NCBI GenBank assembly: GCA_964586315.1
Contig: CAZPHE010000002.1
Span: 33,307-97,306, forward strand
DNA length: 64,000 nt
Direction: 5' to 3'
Source of the DNA: CAZEER01 sp964586315
GTDB lineage: Bacteria > Fidelibacterota > Marinisomatia > Marinisomatales > UBA1611
The notes under the pieces are model-generated. The model did not search any database, was not told the DNA's origin, and saw only the letters and a list, made by a program, of their open reading frames with translations. How positions within the stretch are numbered: position 1 is the stretch's first letter; the number at the start of each line of letters is the position of its first letter. Positions 54,301-61,642 of this stretch are shown here, piece by piece. A program made the translations under genes and the position numbers.

Positions 54301-57300
54301 GAAAAATAAAAAGATAAAAAAATTAAAAAGTTTAAATAATCAAATTCAGGAAACCAAAGGCTCTATTAAAAGATTAGATCAATCATTTGAAGGATTAGAA
54401 ATTGAAAATGCTGAAGTAAACCACTCTTGCCAAAAAAAGAAAAGAGACCTAAACGATCAAATCGAATTTTTCACAAAAGATACTGAACAAATAAAAAACA
54501 AATTCAATGATAATGTAGATAAAGGAGATGCAATATCTATAGAAATCTCTAATGGGAAAACTTATATAGATCAATTAGAAAAACACTGTGTAAATAAAAA
54601 AGTAGAATTGGAAGATCTAAATCAAAAAAAGGTGCCAATTGTTAATAAATCCATAGAAGATAAGAAGCAAATAATTAAGGCATATGAAAAGAAATTAAAA
54701 ATTTTAGATAGAGAACAAAATCAAAAAACATCTAAGGCTCAAAAAACTAAAAAGATCACAATTAAAGCCTTTTTTAAAAAAGAATTAGAAATGCTTAAAA
54801 AGGATTACAAAAACCTCGAAAAAAGTATTGATAAAATTAAGAAAGAGAAAGAAAAGGCATTACTTGAAAAGAATAATGCCACTGTATCCTTAGGTAATAT
54901 TAAAAAGAAAAAAATACCTCAGATAACATTATTGAAAAAACAAATAAAGAATTGGGAGATAGATATCAAGCGCGGACGAAGAATCCAAGAAAGATTAGAT
55001 CAACTTGAAATTAAAAAAGCACATTGGGATCAATTATTAGAAACTGAACAAAAAAATCATACAGAACAAATTGAATCTTTAGAAAAAAGTATAAATAGGA
55101 AGAGTTCTGATCAATATCTTGGTTTTCTGAAGGATGGTTTAAATCGTTTTAATAATGATGGTAATTTAGATGAGATTGCAAAAAAAATGTCACAAGAGAG
55201 TATCGATCTAGATCTTGAAACAATAAATAAGCTCAATATCAATTTTAAAAAATTCAAACAAACACATAATACATTTTTGAAAGGGTATAAAAAAAGAAGC
55301 AAAGAAATTTTACTAAAGCTAAAACCTTTTGGTGGAAAGAAAAAAATAATCCTAGCAAAAATTAAGAGCGCAAAAGATAAGCTTAGAAGCGCAGAATCTT
55401 TAATGCAGGAATATGTTAATAGACTGAATAAAAAGGTTAAAATTTTAAATGAAAAGAGAGAGATATTTTTAGAAAAAAAAGAAAATGCACGATCAAAGAT
55501 TGCAGATATCAAATTACAAATAAGACAAATTCCTGAAAAGGAGAACCGTGCAATTATTGATGTTGAAAAACAGTTAGTACAAATACCATTAGATATTGCT
55601 AAAGATAAAATGAATTTGGAAAATCAAAAGAAAGAAGATTTATTAGCAGTTGATATTTGGTTAGCGAATCAAGATAATATGTTAGACATTAATAAAGCAG
55701 AAGACAAGATTGTGTATTATTTTAATGAAATCGAAAAAAATAATAGAAAAATTGAAGAACTGAAAAACAAACAGAAAAAAATACTAGGTACAAAATTGTC
55801 CTTAGAGAAAGAGTTAGAAAGCATATCAAAAAAAATTACAGCTTGTCATTCAATGGGTAATGAAATTGAAGAACAATTCAAAGTAGATAGTTCTGAATTA
55901 AAAGAAAAGATTGCTAACAACAGAGGAGAATATGCTGCTTTTGAAAAACAACTTGACGAATTGAAGAATCAAAAAGAAAATTTAGAACTTGATATTGAAA
56001 AGATAGAAAAAGAATTCAAAACATCAGATGTTATTGTAAAAAAGACAAAAAAAGATATCTCTAACCATGAACAGATCTCCGATAGTATTAATATAAATAA
56101 TAATGAACACAAATCTAATCCGAGGGAATATCGGGAATATCTATCTGAAGTTGAAAAAGATATATTAAATGATATAGAACATTCAGAAAAAATGATCACA
56201 GAAATAAATCGTGCTTTAGACACAATGGATAATGATATATCAATTCTCAATAGTACGATAAACTTGAATACAAATGATTTGGAATTGTATGAAAGAGATT
56301 TTTCTAGAGTAGAGACATTGATCGAAAATAACAAACAACATCTAAAAAAAATATCCACAGAACACCAGAAATCATTAAATAGCATAGTAAGAATTAAAGA
56401 CTTATACCCACCAAGTAAGATTATGCTTAATGAACGTATATCTAATCTTTACACGCTAATAGAGTTAAAAGTAAAAGATAAGGATAATTTGGAACAGGAG
56501 CTTGACTCGTTAGATGAAAAACTGAAAAACAAAAGAATTGAAATAGCAATGATAGATCAGGAAATATCAAAAATTCATGAAGAAATGAAACATGCACTTG
56601 AATATTCATTTCATGAAAAAGATGAAGAATCTGTAGAGAATAAATGGAAGTGGGAAATTGGGAATTATAAAATGAAGACCTATCTTGATATCGCAACTCT
56701 TAAAACAGATTCTAAAGATTTATATTGCCAGATTACAGAAGCCGAAGAGACAATAGCAGAATTAAAACAGAAACAATCATCCGTTAATAATCTCCTTTCT
56801 GAATCTGAAAAAATAAATCTTAATAAAATAAAAAAGATGGAAGATACTTGTACACGATTAGAGCTTCAAATAACACGAGAAAAGAATGAATTGAATGAAA
56901 TTGAAAAAAAGGTAAATCAGTTAGAGAATTTGCCCATCAACTATGGTAATCGGATCGAAGCTCTTAAAGTAGAACTAAGGAATTTTAAAGATCAGGAAGC
57001 GGAGTATGAATTATTGCTGAATGACTTAGGTAGATCAATAGAATCTATAGAAAAGGAGTCAGATAAAATTATTAAAAGTCGTAACACGATTAAAGATAAT
57101 ACAATAGATCTTGATTACATGGCGAATCTTGGTTTATTGATGGACCCATATTCAAAACTAAATCTCTTGCCGGATACACCTAAGAAAGACTTTAACTATT
57201 TTAGATCAAATCAAATTTTTCAAAGAGCCATACTTATTTTAGTAACAGTTTTTTCTCTAGGAGCGTTTGCCCATCGGACTGAAATAAAGCCATTGAAGAC

Positions 57301-57733
57301 CCAACTGCCAATAAAGCAATCTGAGCTAACTCTTCTGAATATGCGTCAAAAAATGAAAGAAGTTGTCAAAAATAAAAATGTGCTTTCCAACAATTTCAGC
57401 AAGTTTATATACGATGATGAAAAAATATCTTCTGATATAGTCTCTTTATTGAAATATCTTAGTAAAAATATACCGAAGAATTATAAAGTAATTAATTTAA
57501 CTATTGACAAAAATAAGCCGGATTTTCTCGATGAAAGTACTGATTATGAATTTTCCAGTTTAAATATTACTCTAAATGGGTTTTTCGAAAACAGTTTAGA
57601 AAAATCATCCAGATTAGCCAACAAATTAAAAACATCCTTAGAAGAAAGTAATTTGTTTAAAAGTGTTGCTTTGAGTCATGGGAAAAAACAAAAAAAATTA
57701 AAAACGGAATACACTATCCAATTAGTTTATTAG
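51377..57733 (+). CDS. Giant PilM-like / coiled-coil / PilN-like fusion with winged-helix head
   Basis: A 2118-residue protein. Residues about 20-85 look like a winged helix of ArsR type ('PKTATEIANSISFPKEKIYYHLKNLLSNNILF'). Residues 130-200 are Arg-rich ('IIDRRRNTNRRTIQRR', 'RRKVSERRTNYDF'). Residues about 224-575 resemble the PilM actin-like domain ('LLLQLNGVKNAMTFVQ', 'TSLLIYIGHIKTHTVFTFGD', 'KIFITGPGSHIKYLDKT'), but the first phosphate loop lacks the usual D-x-G-S. Residues about 590-1895 are predicted coiled coil rich in E, K, I and L. A single transmembrane helix ('AILILVTVFSLGAFAH', about 1950-1966) precedes a PilN-like periplasmic end. Usually PilM and PilN are separate proteins that bind each other, so the fusion is unusual. 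The PilO-like gene follows 6 bases later. Confidence 0.75.
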   Translation: MSKKQKDIVIIDDYRIVKILNKNFTKKILKSFSDQPKTATEIANSISFPKEKIYYHLKNLLSNNILFIKKTVKVKGIEQKYFLPTGKSFQIKSNNNEPYVSNEINNQVQLEKENQEKINNTIENKNLSHNQHVRKIIDRRRNTNRRTIQRRFLKPRRGNQNQKFLRKNKRKNSERRINDENRINNKRRKVSERRTNYDFGVDIPKKKYKQKRYKPYPPQKITHKNLLLQLNGVKNAMTFVQSNNIVTFLYCTLKQNGFEIIHINNYRLPIKIKGHQIKTLPELIINIYNQFINPRSKKKTFLAIQSDNYQCEMTYFIGKGKSDKLFRKNIMETLNEAYRVKKENSLMDFIRYYDGQKNSTVCYSSKKSQIEEDYKNLDAAGIPLRYITSIPKILNNIYTYYNLEKNNKTSLLIYIGHIKTHTVFTFGDRIVESREIDKGLNFFTEPLAELSLTRVIHDQALHEATHFLSYYGLSPESSNTNIQDGFPFKKAKAIINHLSLSFLYDIKDSIQYFESILIKERYTEKPISKIFITGPGSHIKYLDKTIEEMFRVSVKNFSQICDALLKGNKNLNGPVYNRFKEKFLYRKQESSESSLKELKQKIKNHEDAIESTQSPESAKYSLARLEIEKNSKIKSIDSASKNLSSTAQEFKDLKEKYVKTQETLGSDLKSINSQVENLSEELIYKYSQYDEINKKISELEFEIDQEKNKKDKIQREEKNRYGSQIKAVAQSRAKLTDDKDYIEQEIDELESSIIKYQDLFHQKNYKIQNGQDEIAVFEYLKSSIQNVANIFKRSFLVHLKSLEDLNKDDVNTLQKAGYFITSNTKRIDEIRESFNAFISGETSINPDQMIDNENGIAIKEKLLDILSLVQKAPDDLIHLKNLSTTIVKINEDQSDLKMQKEKLSNQIIKSKNNIRENQGTRFSIKRDIEIHKESLTEKSKDRSERIDVLNYIRERIELNDEFDYHTKLLKEIQPQKNKKIKKLKSLNNQIQETKGSIKRLDQSFEGLEIENAEVNHSCQKKKRDLNDQIEFFTKDTEQIKNKFNDNVDKGDAISIEISNGKTYIDQLEKHCVNKKVELEDLNQKKVPIVNKSIEDKKQIIKAYEKKLKILDREQNQKTSKAQKTKKITIKAFFKKELEMLKKDYKNLEKSIDKIKKEKEKALLEKNNATVSLGNIKKKKIPQITLLKKQIKNWEIDIKRGRRIQERLDQLEIKKAHWDQLLETEQKNHTEQIESLEKSINRKSSDQYLGFLKDGLNRFNNDGNLDEIAKKMSQESIDLDLETINKLNINFKKFKQTHNTFLKGYKKRSKEILLKLKPFGGKKKIILAKIKSAKDKLRSAESLMQEYVNRLNKKVKILNEKREIFLEKKENARSKIADIKLQIRQIPEKENRAIIDVEKQLVQIPLDIAKDKMNLENQKKEDLLAVDIWLANQDNMLDINKAEDKIVYYFNEIEKNNRKIEELKNKQKKILGTKLSLEKELESISKKITACHSMGNEIEEQFKVDSSELKEKIANNRGEYAAFEKQLDELKNQKENLELDIEKIEKEFKTSDVIVKKTKKDISNHEQISDSININNNEHKSNPREYREYLSEVEKDILNDIEHSEKMITEINRALDTMDNDISILNSTINLNTNDLELYERDFSRVETLIENNKQHLKKISTEHQKSLNSIVRIKDLYPPSKIMLNERISNLYTLIELKVKDKDNLEQELDSLDEKLKNKRIEIAMIDQEISKIHEEMKHALEYSFHEKDEESVENKWKWEIGNYKMKTYLDIATLKTDSKDLYCQITEAEETIAELKQKQSSVNNLLSESEKINLNKIKKMEDTCTRLELQITREKNELNEIEKKVNQLENLPINYGNRIEALKVELRNFKDQEAEYELLLNDLGRSIESIEKESDKIIKSRNTIKDNTIDLDYMANLGLLMDPYSKLNLLPDTPKKDFNYFRSNQIFQRAILILVTVFSLGAFAHRTEIKPLKTQLPIKQSELTLLNMRQKMKEVVKNKNVLSNNFSKFIYDDEKISSDIVSLLKYLSKNIPKNYKVINLTIDKNKPDFLDESTDYEFSSLNITLNGFFENSLEKSSRLANKLKTSLEESNLFKSVALSHGKKQKKLKTEYTIQLVY

Positions 57734-57739
57734 GAAATT

Positions 57740-58294
57740 ATGAATCAGAAAGAAAAATATTTTAGCTTTTTAGGCCTGACAATTGTATTAATAATTGGCT
57801 ATATGTTTGATCGCAATCAGATGATAAAGAAGGTTAAAGAATACGAGATGGATATTTATAAGATTGATATAAAATTAAAAGAAGGTTCTGAGATCATGGA
57901 TGAAGTCAATACTATCAGACAAAACTTAATCAAAAATATAAACACATTAAGCTCTTATGCAATATCTGGAAGCCAACTATTGGATGAGATACAAAATGTG
58001 AAAACCTTGGCTAATAGATTGGATATTAATATTAAAGATTTAGAGATTGATCCAAGAAATACATTGCCTGAAACATACAAAAATATAAGTACAGAGAATA
58101 TCAACTTAGAACGACAGACACTAAGTTTTGATTTAGTGGGCGATTTTCTTGATATAGGAAATTTTGTTGAGACTCTAGAAAATAGCGCTTCACCACTTAA
58201 ACTAAAAAATTGTTCTATTTCCTTGGACAGCTTAGACCCTAGAGGGGTAATTGCAAAACTACAGTATGTTGCCTATGGAGGAGAAGAACTATGA
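57740..58294 (+). CDS. PilO-like inner-membrane alignment protein
   Basis: A 184-residue protein with a short cytoplasmic N-terminus, one helix ('FLGLTIVLIIGYMF'), a coiled segment ('VKEYEMDIYKIDIKLKEGSEIMDEVNTIRQNL') and a periplasmic ferredoxin-like part ('QTLSFDLVGDFLDIGNFVETLENSASPLKLKNCSISL') typical of PilO/GspM. In type IV pilus machines PilN and PilO dimerise through such segments and hold PilP. It starts 6 bases after the giant gene and its stop overlaps the PilP-like start (ATGA). Confidence 0.82.
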   Translation: MNQKEKYFSFLGLTIVLIIGYMFDRNQMIKKVKEYEMDIYKIDIKLKEGSEIMDEVNTIRQNLIKNINTLSSYAISGSQLLDEIQNVKTLANRLDINIKDLEIDPRNTLPETYKNISTENINLERQTLSFDLVGDFLDIGNFVETLENSASPLKLKNCSISLDSLDPRGVIAKLQYVAYGGEEL

Positions 58295-58704
58295 TAAAAG
58301 AAAAAATTATATTTGGATCATTCATTATAATTATTTCTTTAGTTGTTTTGGAATTTTTGCCAAAGATATTTCCTGCTTTAAATTTTTTTTTGCGCTCAGA
58401 TAAAATAAATATTGAATCAAACATTAAAAAATCAGATCAGAATAATACAGAGATTTCAAAACCGGTATCCCTCTTCATTTCTGAATGGGGGTCTGATATT
58501 TTTCATGATCGTAGTAATGTTTATAATAATTGGTTCCAATTAACAGGCATTACTCAATTTGAAAATAATTATAAGGCAATTATAAATGGAGAGATTCTCA
58601 TGGAAATGGATCGAGTAAGAGGATTTACCGTAAAAAAAATTACTGGTAACAAGGTGGTATTAAAAAGAAATGAGTACATCGTAACACTTAAACTGGAAAA
58701 ATAA
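58291..58704 (+). CDS. PilP/GspC-like protein
   Basis: A 137-residue protein with one N-terminal helix ('IIFGSFIIIISLVVLEFLPKIF') and a C-terminal HR-like domain ('FQLTGITQFENNYKAIINGEILMEMDRVRGFTVKKI', then 'NKVVLKRNEYIVTLKLE'). This is the pattern by which PilP or GspC contacts the secretin N0 domain. Canonical PilP is a lipoprotein. Here there is no lipobox, so it is anchored by the helix as in GspC. The start overlaps the PilO-like stop and the stop abuts the secretin ATG. Confidence 0.75.
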   Translation: MIKEKIIFGSFIIIISLVVLEFLPKIFPALNFFLRSDKINIESNIKKSDQNNTEISKPVSLFISEWGSDIFHDRSNVYNNWFQLTGITQFENNYKAIINGEILMEMDRVRGFTVKKITGNKVVLKRNEYIVTLKLEK

Positions 58705-60393
58705 ATGAAATACTTAATAAAAATAGTAAAAGTCTGCTGGCATATTTTGATCTGTTCTTCCTTGGTTGGTCAAACGCAGGGCTTTAAGTACAATCTGTTT
58801 CCTGCTTCCCCTAAGCTTAAAGATATTTATATTTCTGAAGAAAAAAAATCATATGTAATGACAATGGAATTTAATGGAACAAACTTTGATTATGTAACCA
58901 GTGAAAATTTTGCACCTCCTAGTATAACTTTATTGTTTAAAAATGTAGAATGGGATAGGGGAAATTTCACTCAAAAATGTGATCAAAATCCGCTTTACCA
59001 GTATTCTTTGAGTATTCCTAGAAATGCAAATCAGAAAGAGATCGATAAAAGACTGCGTTTAAAATTGGATTTTACGCGAATACCAGAATACAAAATAAAG
59101 CTTGAGCCTGGAAAAGGTAAAAAGAAGAAACATAAACTAAAAATTATATGGAATAAGAAGAATGAAAAAAAGAAGCCACAGAGATATGCATCTTCAAATA
59201 AACGACTGCCACCATCTCGTGTAAGTTTAAATTTCCAAAATGCAAAATTGGTGAATGTGGTCAGAATGCTTGTATCTCAGGATAACCTGAATCTTATTAT
59301 GGGTGAAGATGTGGAAGGTCGGGTCACAGTGAGTCTATCAGATGTTTTATTAGAAACAGCTTTGGATGCCATCCTTCATGTCAACAATTACGAATGGTTT
59401 ATCCAAGACAATATTATCATAATTCAACCTATGACAACAAAAAAAGTATTAAGTGGGGAATTATCGACTCGCATGTTTAGGTTGAATTATATAAATGGAG
59501 ATATGGCAACAGAAGCTGTTAAAGAGGTGCTATCATCACGAGGGAAAATAAAGGCTATATCATCAACGGCATCAACCAATGTGGAGCCCGGAGAAAAAGA
59601 TATATTATTGGTTACAGATTTACCAACAAACTTTTCTCTGATAGATGGAGTTATTAAATCACTTGATGTGAAGAGTGATCAAATCAATATTGCTGTGAAA
59701 TTTGTTGAGACGGCATTGAAGCATGATGAGGTAATAGGCATCAACTGGGATCTAAGAGAACAGATGAGCATTATTAAAAGTGGAGATACCGATACCTCAA
59801 AAACCTTTGACTTGGGTTATTTGATGTTAGGTGACCAGACTATGAACTTTGCAACCTTAAGCAGACCGGTTGTTAGTGCAATACTTTCTCTTCTGGCTCA
59901 GGATGGAAGTACAAAACTTCTCCAAGAACCTCAAGTGACTACTACAAATAATTCTCCGGCAAATATTGTTGTTGGCACAACAATACCAGTACTGGTACCT
60001 CAGGGAGAGGGCAGTGTTTTTGGAACCAATCCGTATACATATGAAAACCAACATATAAATATATCACTTGATGTTTTACCAAGAGTGAATGAAGAAAAAA
60101 TTATAAGTATGAAGATTGATGCTGTGGTTCAAGATATTATTGGTTTTATTGGAAAAGATCAGCGTCCAATGATCTCGACTCGATCTACCAATACAACAGT
60201 AAGAGTGCATAATGGAGAGACCCTATTAATCGGTGGATTAATATTTGATACAGCAGACGAAATTAATTCAAAGGTTCCATTACTGGGGGATCTTCCGCTT
60301 ATAAAAAGATTATTTAATTATAGTAGTAAAGATAAAGAGCAGCGAGAATTATTAATCTTTATAACACCCACTGTTATTTCTAGTGATGTATAG
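58705..60393 (+). CDS. pilQ: Type IV pilus-type secretin
   Basis: A 562-residue outer-membrane secretin. The N-terminal part (about 25-150) is AMIN-like and ends in a Lys-rich stretch. The N0/STN domain is 'RVSLNFQNAKLVNVVRMLVSQDNLNLIMGEDVEGRVTVSL'. N1-like repeats follow ('TRMFRLNYINGDMATEAVKEVLSSRG'). The secretin domain has 'LLQEPQVTTTNNSPANIVVGTTIPVLV', 'ISLDVLPRVN' and 'GETLLIGGLIFDTADEINSKVPLLGDLPLIKRLF', ending 'RELLIFITPTVIS'. It forms the outer-membrane channel of the machine set up by the three genes before it. A good signal peptide is only weakly evident ('WHILICSSLVGQTQG'). Confidence 0.93.
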   Translation: MKYLIKIVKVCWHILICSSLVGQTQGFKYNLFPASPKLKDIYISEEKKSYVMTMEFNGTNFDYVTSENFAPPSITLLFKNVEWDRGNFTQKCDQNPLYQYSLSIPRNANQKEIDKRLRLKLDFTRIPEYKIKLEPGKGKKKKHKLKIIWNKKNEKKKPQRYASSNKRLPPSRVSLNFQNAKLVNVVRMLVSQDNLNLIMGEDVEGRVTVSLSDVLLETALDAILHVNNYEWFIQDNIIIIQPMTTKKVLSGELSTRMFRLNYINGDMATEAVKEVLSSRGKIKAISSTASTNVEPGEKDILLVTDLPTNFSLIDGVIKSLDVKSDQINIAVKFVETALKHDEVIGINWDLREQMSIIKSGDTDTSKTFDLGYLMLGDQTMNFATLSRPVVSAILSLLAQDGSTKLLQEPQVTTTNNSPANIVVGTTIPVLVPQGEGSVFGTNPYTYENQHINISLDVLPRVNEEKIISMKIDAVVQDIIGFIGKDQRPMISTRSTNTTVRVHNGETLLIGGLIFDTADEINSKVPLLGDLPLIKRLFNYSSKDKEQRELLIFITPTVISSDV

Positions 60394-60404
60394 GAGGCAG
60401 TTTG

Positions 60405-61595
60405 ATGAATAAAAAACAAAATATCGTTTTTTACAAAATGATATCGATATTGCTTTATTGTAAAATTGAAAAACTAATAAGTATTTTGTTTCTAATATTT
60501 ATTTTTTTAGAAACTGTTACATATGGGCAGAGCGATATGTTTATGTCAGGGAATAGCAGACCATATGCCGATGCCGGTAGGGATATCAATACACTCTCTA
60601 AAGGGTCTATATTTTTAGATGGTTCAAAATCTTTTGTTACTGATGGATCAAAAATAAAATATCATTGGACTTTCGCTCCAGGTCTTGTTCTTAATAGTGA
60701 TAATGATTTTTCATCAGAAATAGGCTTTGAATCATATGATGAAAAATACTTAGAGAGTGTTCAAACTTATAAAGAAGTATTAGATGTGAAACTTGCAGAA
60801 AATGTTCCTGGAACAAAATTAGAAGTTGTTTTAACAATTAAGGATCGTATTGGATTTGAAGCTGCAGACACATTAATTGTAGAATATTATGATCCTACCA
60901 TAGTAGCAACTCCAGATACGCTTCCTGATACATTAGCATCAGAAATAGACTCTCTAAATCTTGCATTCTCAGATTCTGATACAGTTATAATAAAAATAAA
61001 AGGTCTCGATCTTCTTATTCAAGGAATTTTGAATGATGAAGTAGACCAGATTGATGAAGAGATTATTAACAGCATTATTATGGATCAACTTAAAAAAATA
61101 GGCTTCAATTCAAAAATTTATTTAAACAGAGACTTGGAACAGGATGGTCTTGATCAGGATTACAATTTAGATTGTCAAACCGATTCATGTGCATCAGGTA
61201 ATGCACGATTGTTAAATGCGGGATATGTTTTATCATGGGGTTTTGCAGAATCAGATGATATGCTTTCAATGAGAGTGTTTGATAGTTCAAGTTTTAATGA
61301 TTGGATTGCCAGCGATATTATATCAAGCCCCTATAAAATTATTGATGATTCTGGAGTATACGGTTTGGAGAACAAACTCAGGATTTCTGTATCAAAACTA
61401 ATGAGCTCAAAAACTTTTAAAAAAGAGATATCGACTGTAGATCGTTTAACAATTAAAAATGAACGCTGGATAGCCTTCGGGAAATACCCCATCATGTTGG
61501 GTGCAGTATATTTATTAATTGATAAAGTTTTTTTACAAAATCCAGAAGAGCCGGCCCCAAAAGAACCACCTGGGTTTCCACATGACGGATCTTAA
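60405..61595 (+). CDS. Exported protein with PKD-like domain
   Basis: ATG 60405 follows an AGGAGG site (60392-60397) at 7 bases. A TTG at 60402 is less likely. The N-terminus has a long hydrophobic export signal ('LISILFLIFIFLETVTYG'). Residues about 48-140 form an Ig/PKD-like domain ('SRPYADAGRDINTLSKGSIFLDGSKSF', 'YHWTFAPGL', 'VVLTIKDRIGFEAADTLIVEYYD'). The middle is acidic (rich in D and E). A late hydrophobic stretch 'PIMLGAVYLLIDKVF' and a Pro-rich end ('PEEPAPKEPPGFP') follow. It lies in the secretin operon and may be a surface or periplasmic partner of the fibre protein. The family is otherwise not recognised. Confidence 0.7.
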   Translation: MNKKQNIVFYKMISILLYCKIEKLISILFLIFIFLETVTYGQSDMFMSGNSRPYADAGRDINTLSKGSIFLDGSKSFVTDGSKIKYHWTFAPGLVLNSDNDFSSEIGFESYDEKYLESVQTYKEVLDVKLAENVPGTKLEVVLTIKDRIGFEAADTLIVEYYDPTIVATPDTLPDTLASEIDSLNLAFSDSDTVIIKIKGLDLLIQGILNDEVDQIDEEIINSIIMDQLKKIGFNSKIYLNRDLEQDGLDQDYNLDCQTDSCASGNARLLNAGYVLSWGFAESDDMLSMRVFDSSSFNDWIASDIISSPYKIIDDSGVYGLENKLRISVSKLMSSKTFKKEISTVDRLTIKNERWIAFGKYPIMLGAVYLLIDKVFLQNPEEPAPKEPPGFPHDGS

Positions 61596-61642
61596 AAAAT
61601 TTACTACAACTTAAAATTATGTTCTCAAAATAGGAGATTACC

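Noticed and set aside
55111..56696. Minus-strand open frames of 84-138 residues under the giant gene
   Set aside because: Composition (Phe, Ser, Leu, Ile) is what the reverse of Lys/Glu-rich coiled-coil coding gives. None has a plausible start.
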